Of a stretch of 47,660 nt of DNA, positions 1 through 8,820 are shown piece after piece. The position numbers and the translations under genes were made by a program. The notes under the pieces are model-generated. The model was not told where the DNA came from. It saw only the letters and a list, made by a program, of their open reading frames with translations, and searched no databases. This stretch comes from Chloroflexota bacterium (GTDB lineage Bacteria > Chloroflexota > Anaerolineae > Anaerolineales > Villigracilaceae): contig VGNO01000002.1 in the NCBI GenBank assembly GCA_016865985.1, forward strand, positions 1 through 47,660. Direction: 5' to 3'. Numbering within the stretch: position 1 is the stretch's first letter; the number at the start of each line of letters is the position of its first letter.

Positions 1-362
1 AGTTCCGGCATGGGGAAGTGGCGGGCGTTGGTGGTGACCAGGGTCAGTTTGTGGTGGATGGCGGATGCGGCGATAACCGCGTCCGCGTCGCCGATGGTCG
101 CGCCGCGCGCCCGGTACGAACGGATGAGTTCCCCGGCCAAGTCGGCGATACGGGCAGTGATAGAAATGGTTATCACCGAATCAAGCACCGCGAGTGTTTT
201 GCTGCGTTCATGGTCACGCATACCCCGCACAATTTCAAGTCGGCTCATTGCAGAGATATTTACATCCGCCTCGTTCATAAGTCGGCGGGTCAGTTCAAAA
301 TAACCCGGTTGACTACGCAAGTGAAGGATGAATATCCCCGAATCGAACAAATAATCAGCCAT
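1..362 (-). CDS. vapC: VapC-like PIN-domain toxin (3' end runs off the window)
   Basis: Reverse-strand translation MADYLFDSGIFILHLRSQPGYFELTRRLMNEADVNISAMSRLEIVRG...IGDADAVIAASAIHHKLTLVTTNARHF: PIN-domain acidic residues. Overlaps the stop of the upstream antitoxin by 8 nt. Confidence 0.85.
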   Translation of the reverse strand, partial: MADYLFDSGIFILHLRSQPGYFELTRRLMNEADVNISAMSRLEIVRGMRDHERSKTLAVLDSVITISITARIADLAGELIRSYRARGATIGDADAVIAASAIHHKLTLVTTNARHFPMPE

Positions 363-657
363 CTTTTCCCCATTCCTCGGAAAAATCGCGCGTAAATCCC
401 TTGCGGCCTTCTTCGATCCAACGATTGACATCATCGAAAGTCGCTAACTCAGGATGATCTTCATCCTTCCAAGCGCCGTAGGATTTGTCGAGCGCTTCCA
501 ATAACTTCTTTCGGCGCAACTCGCGCGCCAACACTTCCTCCACGAAGCGCGTCCGCTCTCGGGGCGGGATGAGGCGGCGCAGTTCGTCGGCCACCGGCTT
601 GGTCAGGTACAGGTTCAGGCGTTCGCGGATTTCAGGCATGGTGTCATCCTTTTGCAC
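355..657 (-). CDS. vapB: VapB-like antitoxin
   Basis: 100 aa ORF (MQKDDTMPEIRERLNLYLTKPVADELRRL...), directly upstream of and overlapping the PIN toxin; actual start may be MPEIRE. Confidence 0.7.
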   Translation of the reverse strand: MQKDDTMPEIRERLNLYLTKPVADELRRLIPPRERTRFVEEVLARELRRKKLLEALDKSYGAWKDEDHPELATFDDVNRWIEEGRKGFTRDFSEEWGKDG

Positions 658-675
658 TATAAGTTTGCACTGTAA

Positions 676-2856
676 TTATACACCAACCTGCCTGCCGCTG
701 CGGATGGATTCCACCGCCGCAAATGTGGCCTTCGTCACGCCAATCAACTGCTCGTATGGAATTGGCGGCGCGCCGCCCTCGCGGATGGACCGGGCAAACG
801 CCTCCCACTCGCCGCGCCAGCCTTTGTCCTGCGCCTTCTTGACCGTCGTCCGCCGCCCGTCGCGGATCATCTCCAGCGCGCGGAAATCATCCAGCACAGC
901 CACCCGCCCGCCGCAGAAGACCTCGACGCGTTCCTTCGGGAAGGACTTGTCGCCGTTGGCGAGATAGTCCACCACGCCGAGCGAACCGTCCGCGAAGGTG
1001 AAAGTCATCGAGACGTTATCTTCGCGGTATTTGCCGGCATCGGGCAGGGCATGCGCGGTCACGCCGACGGGCGCGGACCCGGCGAGGAAGGCCAGGAAAT
1101 CCACGAAGTGGCAGCCCTCGCCGATGATCCGTCCGCCGCCCTGGACCGGGTCCTGCCCCCAGTGATTGAGCGGGATGGTTCCGGCGTTGATGCGGTAGTG
1201 CATGTGGAGTGCTTCGGTGCGGTGCGCGAAGTGCGCGGCGAGTTTCGTTGCGAGGGGGGCAAACCTGCGGTTGAAGCCGACGGTCAACAGACCATGGACC
1301 ATAGACGATTGACCATGGGTTATGGTCTGCGGTCCATCGTCCATGGTCAGCGCAGCCAGCACCTTGTCCAATCCAGCACTGTCAATTGCCAAAGGTTTTT
1401 CCACAAACACGTGTTTCCCAGCCGCCAGCGCCTTCACCACCAGATCCGCGTGCATGTCGTGACGGGTGAGGATGGCAACCGTGTTGATGTCCGGGTCGTT
1501 CAGAATTTCATCGTCGCTCGCAGTCGCGTATGCGAAGCCGAATTTCCTGGCCGCGTGCGCGGCGTGGAGTCCGCCCGCGGAGGCGATGCCAGCCAGTTCG
1601 ACCCCGCCCGCTTTTTGGATGGCGGGGAGCAGGGTGGCGTTGGCGAAATTTCCGGCGCCCAAAACCCCCAACCGGACCGTGGACGATGGACGGTGGACGG
1701 TGGAAAAAACAACCTTCTCGCTTCTTCCTTCTTCCTTTTCTTCACTGTAAGTTATCAACACTCCCAGGAACGGCTGCTTCTTTTTCCCGGTGATGACTTC
1801 GTATGCTTCGGTCGCGCGTTCGATGGGGAAGCGATGACTGATTAACGGCCGAACCTGCAACTTGCCGCTTGCCAACATTCCAACGACAGCCTCGAAATTG
1901 CGACCCTCCGTCCAGCGGACGTAGCCGATGGGGTAATCGCGCCCGCTTTCTTCGTAAGATGGGTCGTAGCGTCCCGGGCCGTAGGAGCGCGAATTGACAA
2001 ACGACAATTCCTTCTCATAATAAATTTTCCGCGGGAACGTCAGCCCGACCGCGCCGGTGGCGACGACCCGCCCCCGGTCGCGGGCGATGACCGCCGCCAG
2101 TTCCACCGGATCGTTGGATAGGGTATCGGCGCAGATGAGCGCCGCGTCGAAGCCGCGGCCCGAAGTGAATGCCTGCGCGGAATCCGCGGCCTGGCCGCGG
2201 GAGCAGGCCTGGAGTCCGAGAGATGAGGCGAGGGTAATCCGGTCCGGGTTTGTGTCGATGCCCAGCACGCGGCACCCGGCTGAGGCGGCGATCTGTCCGG
2301 CCAGTAATCCCAGAAGACCCATCCCGATGACCGCCACGTTCTCGCCGATCTGCGGCCTGGCAAGACGGAAACCGTGCAGGGCGATCGCGCCGAGAGTGGT
2401 GAAAGACGCCGACTCGAAATCCACTGCATCGGGCAGCGGCGTGAGCAGGGCGCGCGGGATGAGGTTGTACTCGGCGTGGACGGCGTAATTACCGCCCGCG
2501 CAGGCCACACGCTGGCCGACCTTGAATCCGTCCATCCTCTCGCCCAGCGCAATGATCGTGCCGGCCGAGGAATAGCCGAGCGCCATCGGCTGGTCGAGGC
2601 GGTTGAAAGCCGCCCGGATGGTCGGCGCGACGCCCTCGCGTTTCATCTTGTCCACCACCTGGCGGACGAGGTCGGGGCGGGAGCGGGCTTTGCCGACCAG
2701 CGACTTTTCGGCAAATTCCACCACCATGCGCTCGGTGCCGGCCGAGACGAGCGAGGCGGACACTCTCACGAGCGCCTGCCCGGCGCGCGGCGCGGGGACG
2801 GGAACGTCTTCGATGGTGGTCTTGCCGGTCTTCATGTTTTGCAGGAGTTGTTTCAT
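676..2856 (-). CDS. Bi-domain oxidoreductase: Zn-dependent alcohol dehydrogenase-like N-terminus plus Gfo/Idh/MocA-like C-terminus
   Basis: 726 aa; GENVAVIGMGLLGLLAGQIA Rossmann motif, then second Rossmann LGVLGAGNFANATLLPAI and GKHVFVEKPLAI of the Gfo/Idh/MocA family. Confidence 0.88.
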   Translation of the reverse strand: MKQLLQNMKTGKTTIEDVPVPAPRAGQALVRVSASLVSAGTERMVVEFAEKSLVGKARSRPDLVRQVVDKMKREGVAPTIRAAFNRLDQPMALGYSSAGTIIALGERMDGFKVGQRVACAGGNYAVHAEYNLIPRALLTPLPDAVDFESASFTTLGAIALHGFRLARPQIGENVAVIGMGLLGLLAGQIAASAGCRVLGIDTNPDRITLASSLGLQACSRGQAADSAQAFTSGRGFDAALICADTLSNDPVELAAVIARDRGRVVATGAVGLTFPRKIYYEKELSFVNSRSYGPGRYDPSYEESGRDYPIGYVRWTEGRNFEAVVGMLASGKLQVRPLISHRFPIERATEAYEVITGKKKQPFLGVLITYSEEKEEGRSEKVVFSTVHRPSSTVRLGVLGAGNFANATLLPAIQKAGGVELAGIASAGGLHAAHAARKFGFAYATASDDEILNDPDINTVAILTRHDMHADLVVKALAAGKHVFVEKPLAIDSAGLDKVLAALTMDDGPQTITHGQSSMVHGLLTVGFNRRFAPLATKLAAHFAHRTEALHMHYRINAGTIPLNHWGQDPVQGGGRIIGEGCHFVDFLAFLAGSAPVGVTAHALPDAGKYREDNVSMTFTFADGSLGVVDYLANGDKSFPKERVEVFCGGRVAVLDDFRALEMIRDGRRTTVKKAQDKGWRGEWEAFARSIREGGAPPIPYEQLIGVTKATFAAVESIRSGRQVGV

Positions 2857-2948
2857 TCGTCATCCATCCGGTACCTGGGGTCAGACAGAGTATACCGCAA
2901 GTGGAAAAGGATAATCCCAGCCTGGCGGTCGGTGAAATAAGCGCATTC

Positions 2949-2978
2949 TTGACAATGGAATATTTGTTCTATTATAAT
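2949..2978 (+). promoter_or_regulatory. Sigma70-type promoter TTGACA-N18-TATAAT
   Basis: TTGACA at 2949-2954 and TATAAT at 2973-2978, 6 nt before ATG 2985. Confidence 0.75.
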
Positions 2979-2984
2979 GACCGC

Positions 2985-3395
2985 ATGTCCTTCTGGCGTC
3001 GCCTTCCGGATCTCTTCAGGCTGCGGCAAAATACCGGCGCTCACTATTGCCTGCTCGAAGAGCCCATCTACACGGACATCCTCTCCCTGGCCGAACAACA
3101 AGGACGCTCCCCGGATGAACTGGTCGCCGATATCCTGGTTGCCGGCCTGGCCCAGCAGCGCGCCACCGATGCCCTCTGGCAGCGCTGGCAATCCCTCTCG
3201 CCGCGCGAGCAGGATGTTTCCGCCCTGGCCTGCCTGGGCCATACAAACCGGCAGATCGCAGCCCGGCTGGGTATTTCAGATGAAACGGTCAAGACCCACC
3301 TGCGCAACGCCCTCTCCAAGTACAGCCTGCACGGACGTTCCGAACTTCGCCAGGCGCTCTCCTTTTTGGATTTTTCCGTCTGGGGTCGCCAGTAG
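2985..3395 (+). CDS. LuxR-type HTH protein
   Basis: C-terminal LSPREQDVSALACLGHTNRQIAARLGISDETVKTHLRNALSKYSLHGRSEL is a GerE/LuxR HTH. Longer ORF from 2901, but the promoter places the start at 2985. Confidence 0.82.
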   Translation: MSFWRRLPDLFRLRQNTGAHYCLLEEPIYTDILSLAEQQGRSPDELVADILVAGLAQQRATDALWQRWQSLSPREQDVSALACLGHTNRQIAARLGISDETVKTHLRNALSKYSLHGRSELRQALSFLDFSVWGRQ

Positions 3396-3462
3396 CAGGC
3401 CTTGCAAGCCTGTCCCCCCTGCATCTGCCTCCCCATTAGGGGTAGCGCACTTCTCCCCCGCC

Positions 3463-3487
3463 AAATCCCCCGCCGGGGGATTTTTTT
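3463..3487 (+). terminator. Rho-independent terminator
   Basis: AAATCCCCCGCCGGGGGATTTTTTT hairpin plus T-tract. Confidence 0.8.
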
Positions 3488-3515
3488 CCTCCGGCCGGCG
3501 GGGTATGCTGCTGGC

Positions 3516-4043
3516 ATGGACCTTCTCTTGTTCCCTCCCCGCACCCTGACCGTTCTCAACAGCCCGGAGGCGGCCGGTGGACCGGTGGTCGAACTCATCG
3601 CCCACCTGGCTCTCCACAACCCGGTGACCATCCTGGACGGCGGGAACTGTTTCCCGGCCTACCGCCTGCTGCGCCGGCTGCGCGGCCGGACCGGGGACCC
3701 GCAGCCTGCCATGCAGCGCGTCTTCGTCCGGCGCGCCTTTACCTGCCACCAGGTGCTGGCCATGCTAGAAGGGACGCCGTCCCAACCGCAGCCGCACATC
3801 GTGCTCGATTTCCTTACAACATTCTACGATGAGCAGGTCCCGGAAAACGAAACCCGGCGCCTGTTCAATGCCTGCCTGCGCCAGCTGGAACGCCTGGCGT
3901 TGAGCGCCCCGCTGCTGGTGACCGTCACCTCGCCGCGCCTGCCGGCCCGAAGTTACCTCCTCGAACAGGTCAGCGCCCGCGCCGGCCGGCTCCACCTCCC
4001 CGGGATCCCCTCCCGGCCGGCGCTTCAACCTTCCCTGTTTTGA
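3516..4043 (+). CDS. RecA/RadA-like protein without recognisable Walker A
   Basis: MDLLLFPPRTLTVLNSPEAAGGPVVELIAHLALHNPVTILDGGNCF...; Walker-B-like HIVLDFL. The P-loop position reads NSPEAAGGPVV with no GKT. Confidence 0.55.
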   Translation: MDLLLFPPRTLTVLNSPEAAGGPVVELIAHLALHNPVTILDGGNCFPAYRLLRRLRGRTGDPQPAMQRVFVRRAFTCHQVLAMLEGTPSQPQPHIVLDFLTTFYDEQVPENETRRLFNACLRQLERLALSAPLLVTVTSPRLPARSYLLEQVSARAGRLHLPGIPSRPALQPSLF

Positions 4044-4065
4044 TCGTCCTCCACCAATCCCTGCC

Positions 4066-4329
4066 ATGGGCCGCACCCTTCCCTCCGCCACACAGGCTTT
4101 CCTCCAGGAGCAGGAGTCCTTCTCCCGCTTCCGGCGCGCCCTGCGCCGTTCCGACCAGGTCGCCCTCGATGACCTGTTCGTGGCCGCCCGCCAACACCTG
4201 GCCCCGGCGGCCTACGCCAGCCACGCCCTGCCCTTCGAGATCTTCCTCCTGGCGATGCTGCTCGAAGAGCATAAAGTGGTCCTGCGCCTCCGCCGGCATC
4301 TCGACGAACTTCGGTCGACGAATGCCTGA
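4066..4329 (+). CDS. Small hypothetical protein (87 aa) between RecA-like and PolB genes
   Basis: MGRTLPSATQAFLQEQESFSRFRRALRRSDQVALDDLFVAARQHLAPAAYASHALPFEIFLLAMLLEEHKVVLRLRRHLDELRSTNA; stop overlaps polB start by 8 nt. Confidence 0.7.
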   Translation: MGRTLPSATQAFLQEQESFSRFRRALRRSDQVALDDLFVAARQHLAPAAYASHALPFEIFLLAMLLEEHKVVLRLRRHLDELRSTNA

Positions 4330-6541
4330 CCTGACCGGCTGGCTGCTGGACGTGTACGCCGGGGAACAGGACGCCACCCTCTGGGTCCTGGGCGAGGACG
4401 GCGGGCGTCACTGCCTGCGCCACCCGTTCCCGGTCACGTTCTATGCAACCGGCGCGGCCGGCGACCTGCGCCGCGCCTGGCGCTGGTTCGGCTCCCAACC
4501 GGAAGCGCCGCGCCTGGGGCGGGTGGAACGCCGCGACCTGTTCAGCGGGCCTGTCACCGCCCTGGCGGTGGAAGTCCAACATCCCGCCGACCAGCCAAAA
4601 CTGTTCCGCCGCGCCGCACAGGTCTTCCCCGGCCTGGCTTGGTATGACGCGGACCTCCCGCTCGCCTTGCGTTATTCCGCCGTTTTCGGCCTTTTCCCCC
4701 TGGCGCACTGCCGCCTGAAAACAGAGGGGACCCTCGTCCGGGACATCGCTCCGCTCGATTCGCCCTGGGACCTCGAGCCCGTCCGCCCGCCGGTGCGGGT
4801 CATGATGCTGGAACCGGACTGCGATCCTTTCCATGCCGAACCGCGCGGTCTCTTCGTCTCGTACAATGGCTGCCGTTATCGCCAGCCGTTCGAGCCGCCG
4901 CGGCGCTTGTTGGTCAACCTCGGCGCCATCCTGAAACAGTACGACCCCGACCTGCTCCTGACCGCCTGGGGCGACACCTGGCTCCTGCCGCGCCTCCTGG
5001 AATTATCGGCCGGGGCCGGCCACCCGCTGCCTCTCAACCGGGACCCGGACGGGCGCATCCTGCACAAAGGCCAGCGCACCTACTATGCCTATGGACAGGT
5101 GATCTATCGCGGCGCGCAAGTGCACCTGGCAGGCCGCTGGCACCTGGATATTTACAACGCAATCATGTACCACGACTATGGCCTGGAGGGCGTCCTGGAA
5201 CTGGCGCGCGTCACCGGCCTCCCGGTCCAGACGGTGGCGCGCACCTCCCCCGGTACCGGCATCTCGGCCATGCAGATGGCAACCGCCCTCCAGCAGGGCG
5301 TAATGATCCCCTGGCGCAAACAGCAGGCCGAGAGTCCCAAGAGCGTGCTCGACCTGGTGCGCGCCGACATGGGCGGGATGGTCTACCAGCCGACCACCGG
5401 CCTGCACGCCGACGTGGCCGAGATCGATTTCGTCTCCATGTACCCGAGCATCATGGCGCACTTCAACATCTCCCCGGAGACGATCCTGCCCGGCCGGCGG
5501 GACCCTGAAACCGGCCTGCCATTGACCGTCCTGGAGCCGGGGCTGGTCCCGCAGACCCTCCGGCCGCTCCTGCAAAAGCGCATCGCCTTGAAAACGGCCC
5601 TGATGGGGCTATCCAAATGGGACAGCCGCCGCAAACCCTTCCTGGCTGCGGCGTCGGCGCACAAATGGCTTCTGGTAACCTGCTTCGGCTATCTCGGGTA
5701 CAAGAACGCCCGTTTCGGGCGGATCGAAGCCCACGAGGCGGTCACCGCCTACGGGCGGGAGGCGCTGCTGCGCGCCAAGGAGGCCGCCGAAGACCTGGGA
5801 TTCGAAGTGCTCCACATGTACGTGGATGGGATCTGGGTCAAGAAACAAGGCTCCAAAACCCCGCCCGATTTCCAACCCCTGCTGGATGCGATCCTGGAGC
5901 GCACCGGCCTGCCCATCTCGCTCGACGGCGTTTTCCGCTGGGTGGCCTTCCTGCCGTCCCGGCTGGATGCGCGTGTCCCGGTGCCGAACCGCTACTTCGG
6001 CGTCTTCCAGAGCGGGGAGATCAAGGCACGCGGCATCGAACTTCGCCGCCGGGATACACCCGCTTTCGTCAGGGAGACCCAACAAGCGCTGCTGGAGGCG
6101 CTTGCAACAGCCCCGGATGTCGAGAGTCTCCCGGCCTTGCTCGATGAAGCGTGGGCGCTCGTCCGCAAGCGGCTGTCGGACCTGAAAGCGGGTCGCGTGC
6201 CGGTCGAGAAATTGATCGTACGCCAGACTCTCAGCCGGGAACTGGAGCGCTACCGCTCCCCATCGCCTGCTGCTGTGGCGGCGCAGCAACTGGCGGGAAC
6301 GGGGAAGAACCTGAGACCGGGGCAATCTGTCCGGCTGGTCTACACCCTGGGTAGGCCGGGCGTCCGGGCATGGGACCTGGCCGGTGAGTTCGACCGGCGG
6401 TCAGTGAACATTCCCGAATACCGCAAGTTGTTGCTGCGCGCCGCGCAGACGGTTCTTTCACCGTTCGGGAAAGCGGATGACTTACAGGGCGCGTTGCCAA
6501 TCCCATTGCCGCACCCATCCCTGGCGCCTGGGCTGGTATGA
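4322..6541 (+). CDS. Family-B DNA polymerase-like protein with altered motif C
   Basis: Motif A AEIDFVSMYPSIMAHFNISPET; motif B region KWLLVTCFGYLGYKNARFGRIEAHEAVTAYGRE; motif C position MYVDGIWVKK. Start at MPDLTGW; the ORF upstream of 4322 is out-of-frame read of the 87-aa gene. Confidence 0.85.
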   Translation: MPDLTGWLLDVYAGEQDATLWVLGEDGGRHCLRHPFPVTFYATGAAGDLRRAWRWFGSQPEAPRLGRVERRDLFSGPVTALAVEVQHPADQPKLFRRAAQVFPGLAWYDADLPLALRYSAVFGLFPLAHCRLKTEGTLVRDIAPLDSPWDLEPVRPPVRVMMLEPDCDPFHAEPRGLFVSYNGCRYRQPFEPPRRLLVNLGAILKQYDPDLLLTAWGDTWLLPRLLELSAGAGHPLPLNRDPDGRILHKGQRTYYAYGQVIYRGAQVHLAGRWHLDIYNAIMYHDYGLEGVLELARVTGLPVQTVARTSPGTGISAMQMATALQQGVMIPWRKQQAESPKSVLDLVRADMGGMVYQPTTGLHADVAEIDFVSMYPSIMAHFNISPETILPGRRDPETGLPLTVLEPGLVPQTLRPLLQKRIALKTALMGLSKWDSRRKPFLAAASAHKWLLVTCFGYLGYKNARFGRIEAHEAVTAYGREALLRAKEAAEDLGFEVLHMYVDGIWVKKQGSKTPPDFQPLLDAILERTGLPISLDGVFRWVAFLPSRLDARVPVPNRYFGVFQSGEIKARGIELRRRDTPAFVRETQQALLEALATAPDVESLPALLDEAWALVRKRLSDLKAGRVPVEKLIVRQTLSRELERYRSPSPAAVAAQQLAGTGKNLRPGQSVRLVYTLGRPGVRAWDLAGEFDRRSVNIPEYRKLLLRAAQTVLSPFGKADDLQGALPIPLPHPSLAPGLV

Positions 6542-6590
6542 AACAAAAATCAGCCTGCCGCAGCGGCAGACCGATGGGTCGATCGTCAGG

Positions 6591-6662
6591 TGAGTGTGGA
6601 GAGGCTCGAACTCTCAACCAATGGCTTAAAAGGCCACTGCTCTACCATTGAGCTACACACCC
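6591..6662 (-). tRNA. tRNA-Lys(TTT)
   Basis: Reverse complement GGGTGTGTAGCTCAATGGTAGAGCAGTGGCCTTTTAAGCCATTGGTTGAGAGTTCGAGCCTCTCCACACTCA folds as a cloverleaf: 7-bp acceptor, D arm GCTC/GAGC, anticodon loop CTTTTAA, T arm GAGAG TTCGAGC CTCTC. No encoded CCA. Confidence 0.93.
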
Positions 6663-6842
6663 ATGCGGCGGAATTCTATCACGCCCACATGCGAGCGTCA
6701 ACCAACTGCCCGTCCCTCCGCCGGGAGGGCAAACCGCAGCCGGCCGGCCGGCGGGAGTTGGCCCCTGCGCCCGGGATAACGGACAGGCGATCCAAATCCA
6801 TTCCACTTTATGGTATGATTTCCGCATCGACAGGTATCCAGC

Positions 6843-7196
6843 ATGGATGACAAGATCACCATTATCGAAGGCCCTCCGCCTGTGTTCGAACCCGTCCCGG
6901 ATGGCTGGCCGCTGGGGCTGAACGAAGGGCCGCATCTTTCGGTTACGGTCATGACCCGCCTGCGGACGGTCAACGGCCCGGCGCTGGTCGAACGCTGTTT
7001 CCGCGCCTGGCAAAAACGGGACACAGTCCATTTGCATTACCGCAACGACATGGGACTGGAGGAGCGCGCCCCGATCATGGCCGCCCGCTCGGTGGATACC
7101 GCCGATGGGCAGGTGCTCCTGCTGTGGCTCTACTTCGACCGGGAGCAGGTGGAGTTCGAGGTCGATTCGGGCGATGACGAAAATGCAGAAGACTGA
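6843..7196 (+). CDS. Hypothetical protein
   Basis: 117 aa ORF followed by a terminator hairpin. Confidence 0.7.
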   Translation: MDDKITIIEGPPPVFEPVPDGWPLGLNEGPHLSVTVMTRLRTVNGPALVERCFRAWQKRDTVHLHYRNDMGLEERAPIMAARSVDTADGQVLLLWLYFDREQVEFEVDSGDDENAED

Positions 7197-7220
7197 TGGA
7201 TGGCGAAGTTCCCAGACCGG

Positions 7221-7248
7221 CATCCGGCTCCCCGCCGGATGTTTTTTA
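7221..7248 (+). terminator. Rho-independent terminator
   Basis: CATCCGGC-TCCCC-GCCGGATG-TTTTTT. Confidence 0.8.
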
Positions 7249-7455
7249 TTGTGATGGAAATCGAGATGCAAATCCTGCCGGTTGGGTATTTTTGTCATAT
7301 TGACGTCCCTTTGAATATCGTGTAACTTTAACGTGCATCAAGAGGCAAGCGCTCCCATGAAAGTCCCGACTGCCATATGTGTTGAATAAAGCGGGTTCCC
7401 GTCCGGGATACCCGCTTATGTTTTCCAAACAAGAAATCCTTTCAGGAGATGAAGA

Positions 7456-8742
7456 ATGGTTGAAAAATTCAACGAATTCGAAATGGCGCAAAAGCAGTTC
7501 GACCAGGTGGCCAAACTGCTCAACCTCGACCCGCAGGTGGCCGAGGTGCTGCGCTGGCCGATGCGCGAGTATTCGTTCCGCATTCCCGTCCGCATGGACG
7601 ACGGTTCGATCAAGGTCTTCCAGGGCTTCCGCGTCCAGCACAATGACGCCCGCGGCCCGAACAAGGGCGGCATCCGCTTCCACCCGGCCGAGACCTTCGA
7701 CATGGTGCGCGCCCTGGCGACCTGGATGACTTGGAAGTGCGCCGTAGCCGACATCCCGCTGGGCGGCGGCAAGGGAGGCATCGTCGTCGATCCCGCCACG
7801 CTCTCGGTCGGCGAGAAGGAACGCCTGTGCCGCGGCTGGGTGCAAAAGATGTGGAAGAACATCGGCCCGCGCCAGGATGTGCCGGCTCCGGACGTTGGCA
7901 CCACCCCGCAGATGATGGGCTGGATGATGGACGAGTACTCCAAACTGGTCGGGCAGTACACCCCCGGCGTCTTCACCGGCAAGCCCCTGGGCGGCGGCGG
8001 TTCGGAAGGCCGCACCGAAGCCACCGGCTACGGCGTCATCTACACCGTGCGCGAGGCCATGAAACGCCTCAAGATCGACCCGAAGAAATCCGTGGCCGCC
8101 ATGCAGGGTTTCGGCAATGTGACCCAGTACGCTGCCATCGGTTTCATCGAGATGCTGGGCGGAACTGTTGCCTGCGTCTCCTGTTGGGACCGGACCGACA
8201 AGTGCGCCTACACCTACAGCAAGGAGGGCGGCATCGACCCGCACTTCCTGATGACCATCACCGACCAGTACGGCACGATCGACAGGAAAGCCGCCGAGAA
8301 GGCCGGTTACAAGGTCGAGGACGGGGAGGCCTGGATCGGAAAGGAAGCCGACGTGCTCATGCCCGGCGCCCTCTCCGGCGCCGTCAATGCCGAGACCGTC
8401 AAAAAGATCTCGAAGCGCGTCAAGATCGTGGCCGAAGGCGCCAACGGCCCCTGCACGCCCGAGGCGGATGAATACTTCAAGAAGAACAATATCTTCGACA
8501 TCCCCGACTTCCTGTGCAACGCCGGCGGCGTGACCTGCTCCTATTTCGAGTCGGTGCAGAACGACGCCAATTTCTACTGGCCGAAGGAAGAGGCGCTGCA
8601 GAAACTCGACCAGAAGATGACCGTCGCCTTCCACAAAGTGCTCGATATGTCCATCAAGCAGAAGGCCTACATGCGCGATGCCGCCTACATGGTGGCCATC
8701 GACAGCGTGGCCAAGGCCATGCAGTTGCGCGGCTGGGTGTAA
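7456..8742 (+). CDS. gdhA: Glutamate dehydrogenase (Glu/Leu/Phe/Val dehydrogenase family)
   Basis: FQGFRVQHNDARGPNKGGIRFHP, PLGGGKGGIVVDP, PAPDVGTTPQMMGWMMDEYS, GFGNVTQYAA, VAEGANGPCTPEADE. Confidence 0.95.
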   Translation: MVEKFNEFEMAQKQFDQVAKLLNLDPQVAEVLRWPMREYSFRIPVRMDDGSIKVFQGFRVQHNDARGPNKGGIRFHPAETFDMVRALATWMTWKCAVADIPLGGGKGGIVVDPATLSVGEKERLCRGWVQKMWKNIGPRQDVPAPDVGTTPQMMGWMMDEYSKLVGQYTPGVFTGKPLGGGGSEGRTEATGYGVIYTVREAMKRLKIDPKKSVAAMQGFGNVTQYAAIGFIEMLGGTVACVSCWDRTDKCAYTYSKEGGIDPHFLMTITDQYGTIDRKAAEKAGYKVEDGEAWIGKEADVLMPGALSGAVNAETVKKISKRVKIVAEGANGPCTPEADEYFKKNNIFDIPDFLCNAGGVTCSYFESVQNDANFYWPKEEALQKLDQKMTVAFHKVLDMSIKQKAYMRDAAYMVAIDSVAKAMQLRGWV

Positions 8743-8763
8743 GTCGCGCCGGTTGTAAAATCG

Positions 8764-8801
8764 TGACCCTGGAGGCTGCGCAGCCTCCAGGGTCATTTTT
8801 A
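8764..8801 (+). terminator. Terminator: 32-bp perfect palindrome plus T-run
   Basis: TGACCCTGGAGGCTGCGCAGCCTCCAGGGTCA followed by TTTTT; may act bidirectionally with the convergent gene. Confidence 0.8.
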
Positions 8802-8820
8802 TCCCTATTTTGGGTCGTTT

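Noticed and set aside
4040-4321. 94-aa N-terminal extension of the PolB ORF
   Set aside because: Out-of-frame read of the 87-aa gene at 4066-4329; MPDLTGW at 4322 is the natural start.
6591-6662. tRNA-Lys as an integration site for a genomic island
   Set aside because: No direct repeat of the tRNA 3' end noticed and flanking genes look like ordinary chromosome; cassette array starts more than 10 kb away.
7246-8796. 516-aa minus-strand ORF opposite gdhA
   Set aside because: Antisense shadow; crosses the palindromic terminator at 8764-8795.
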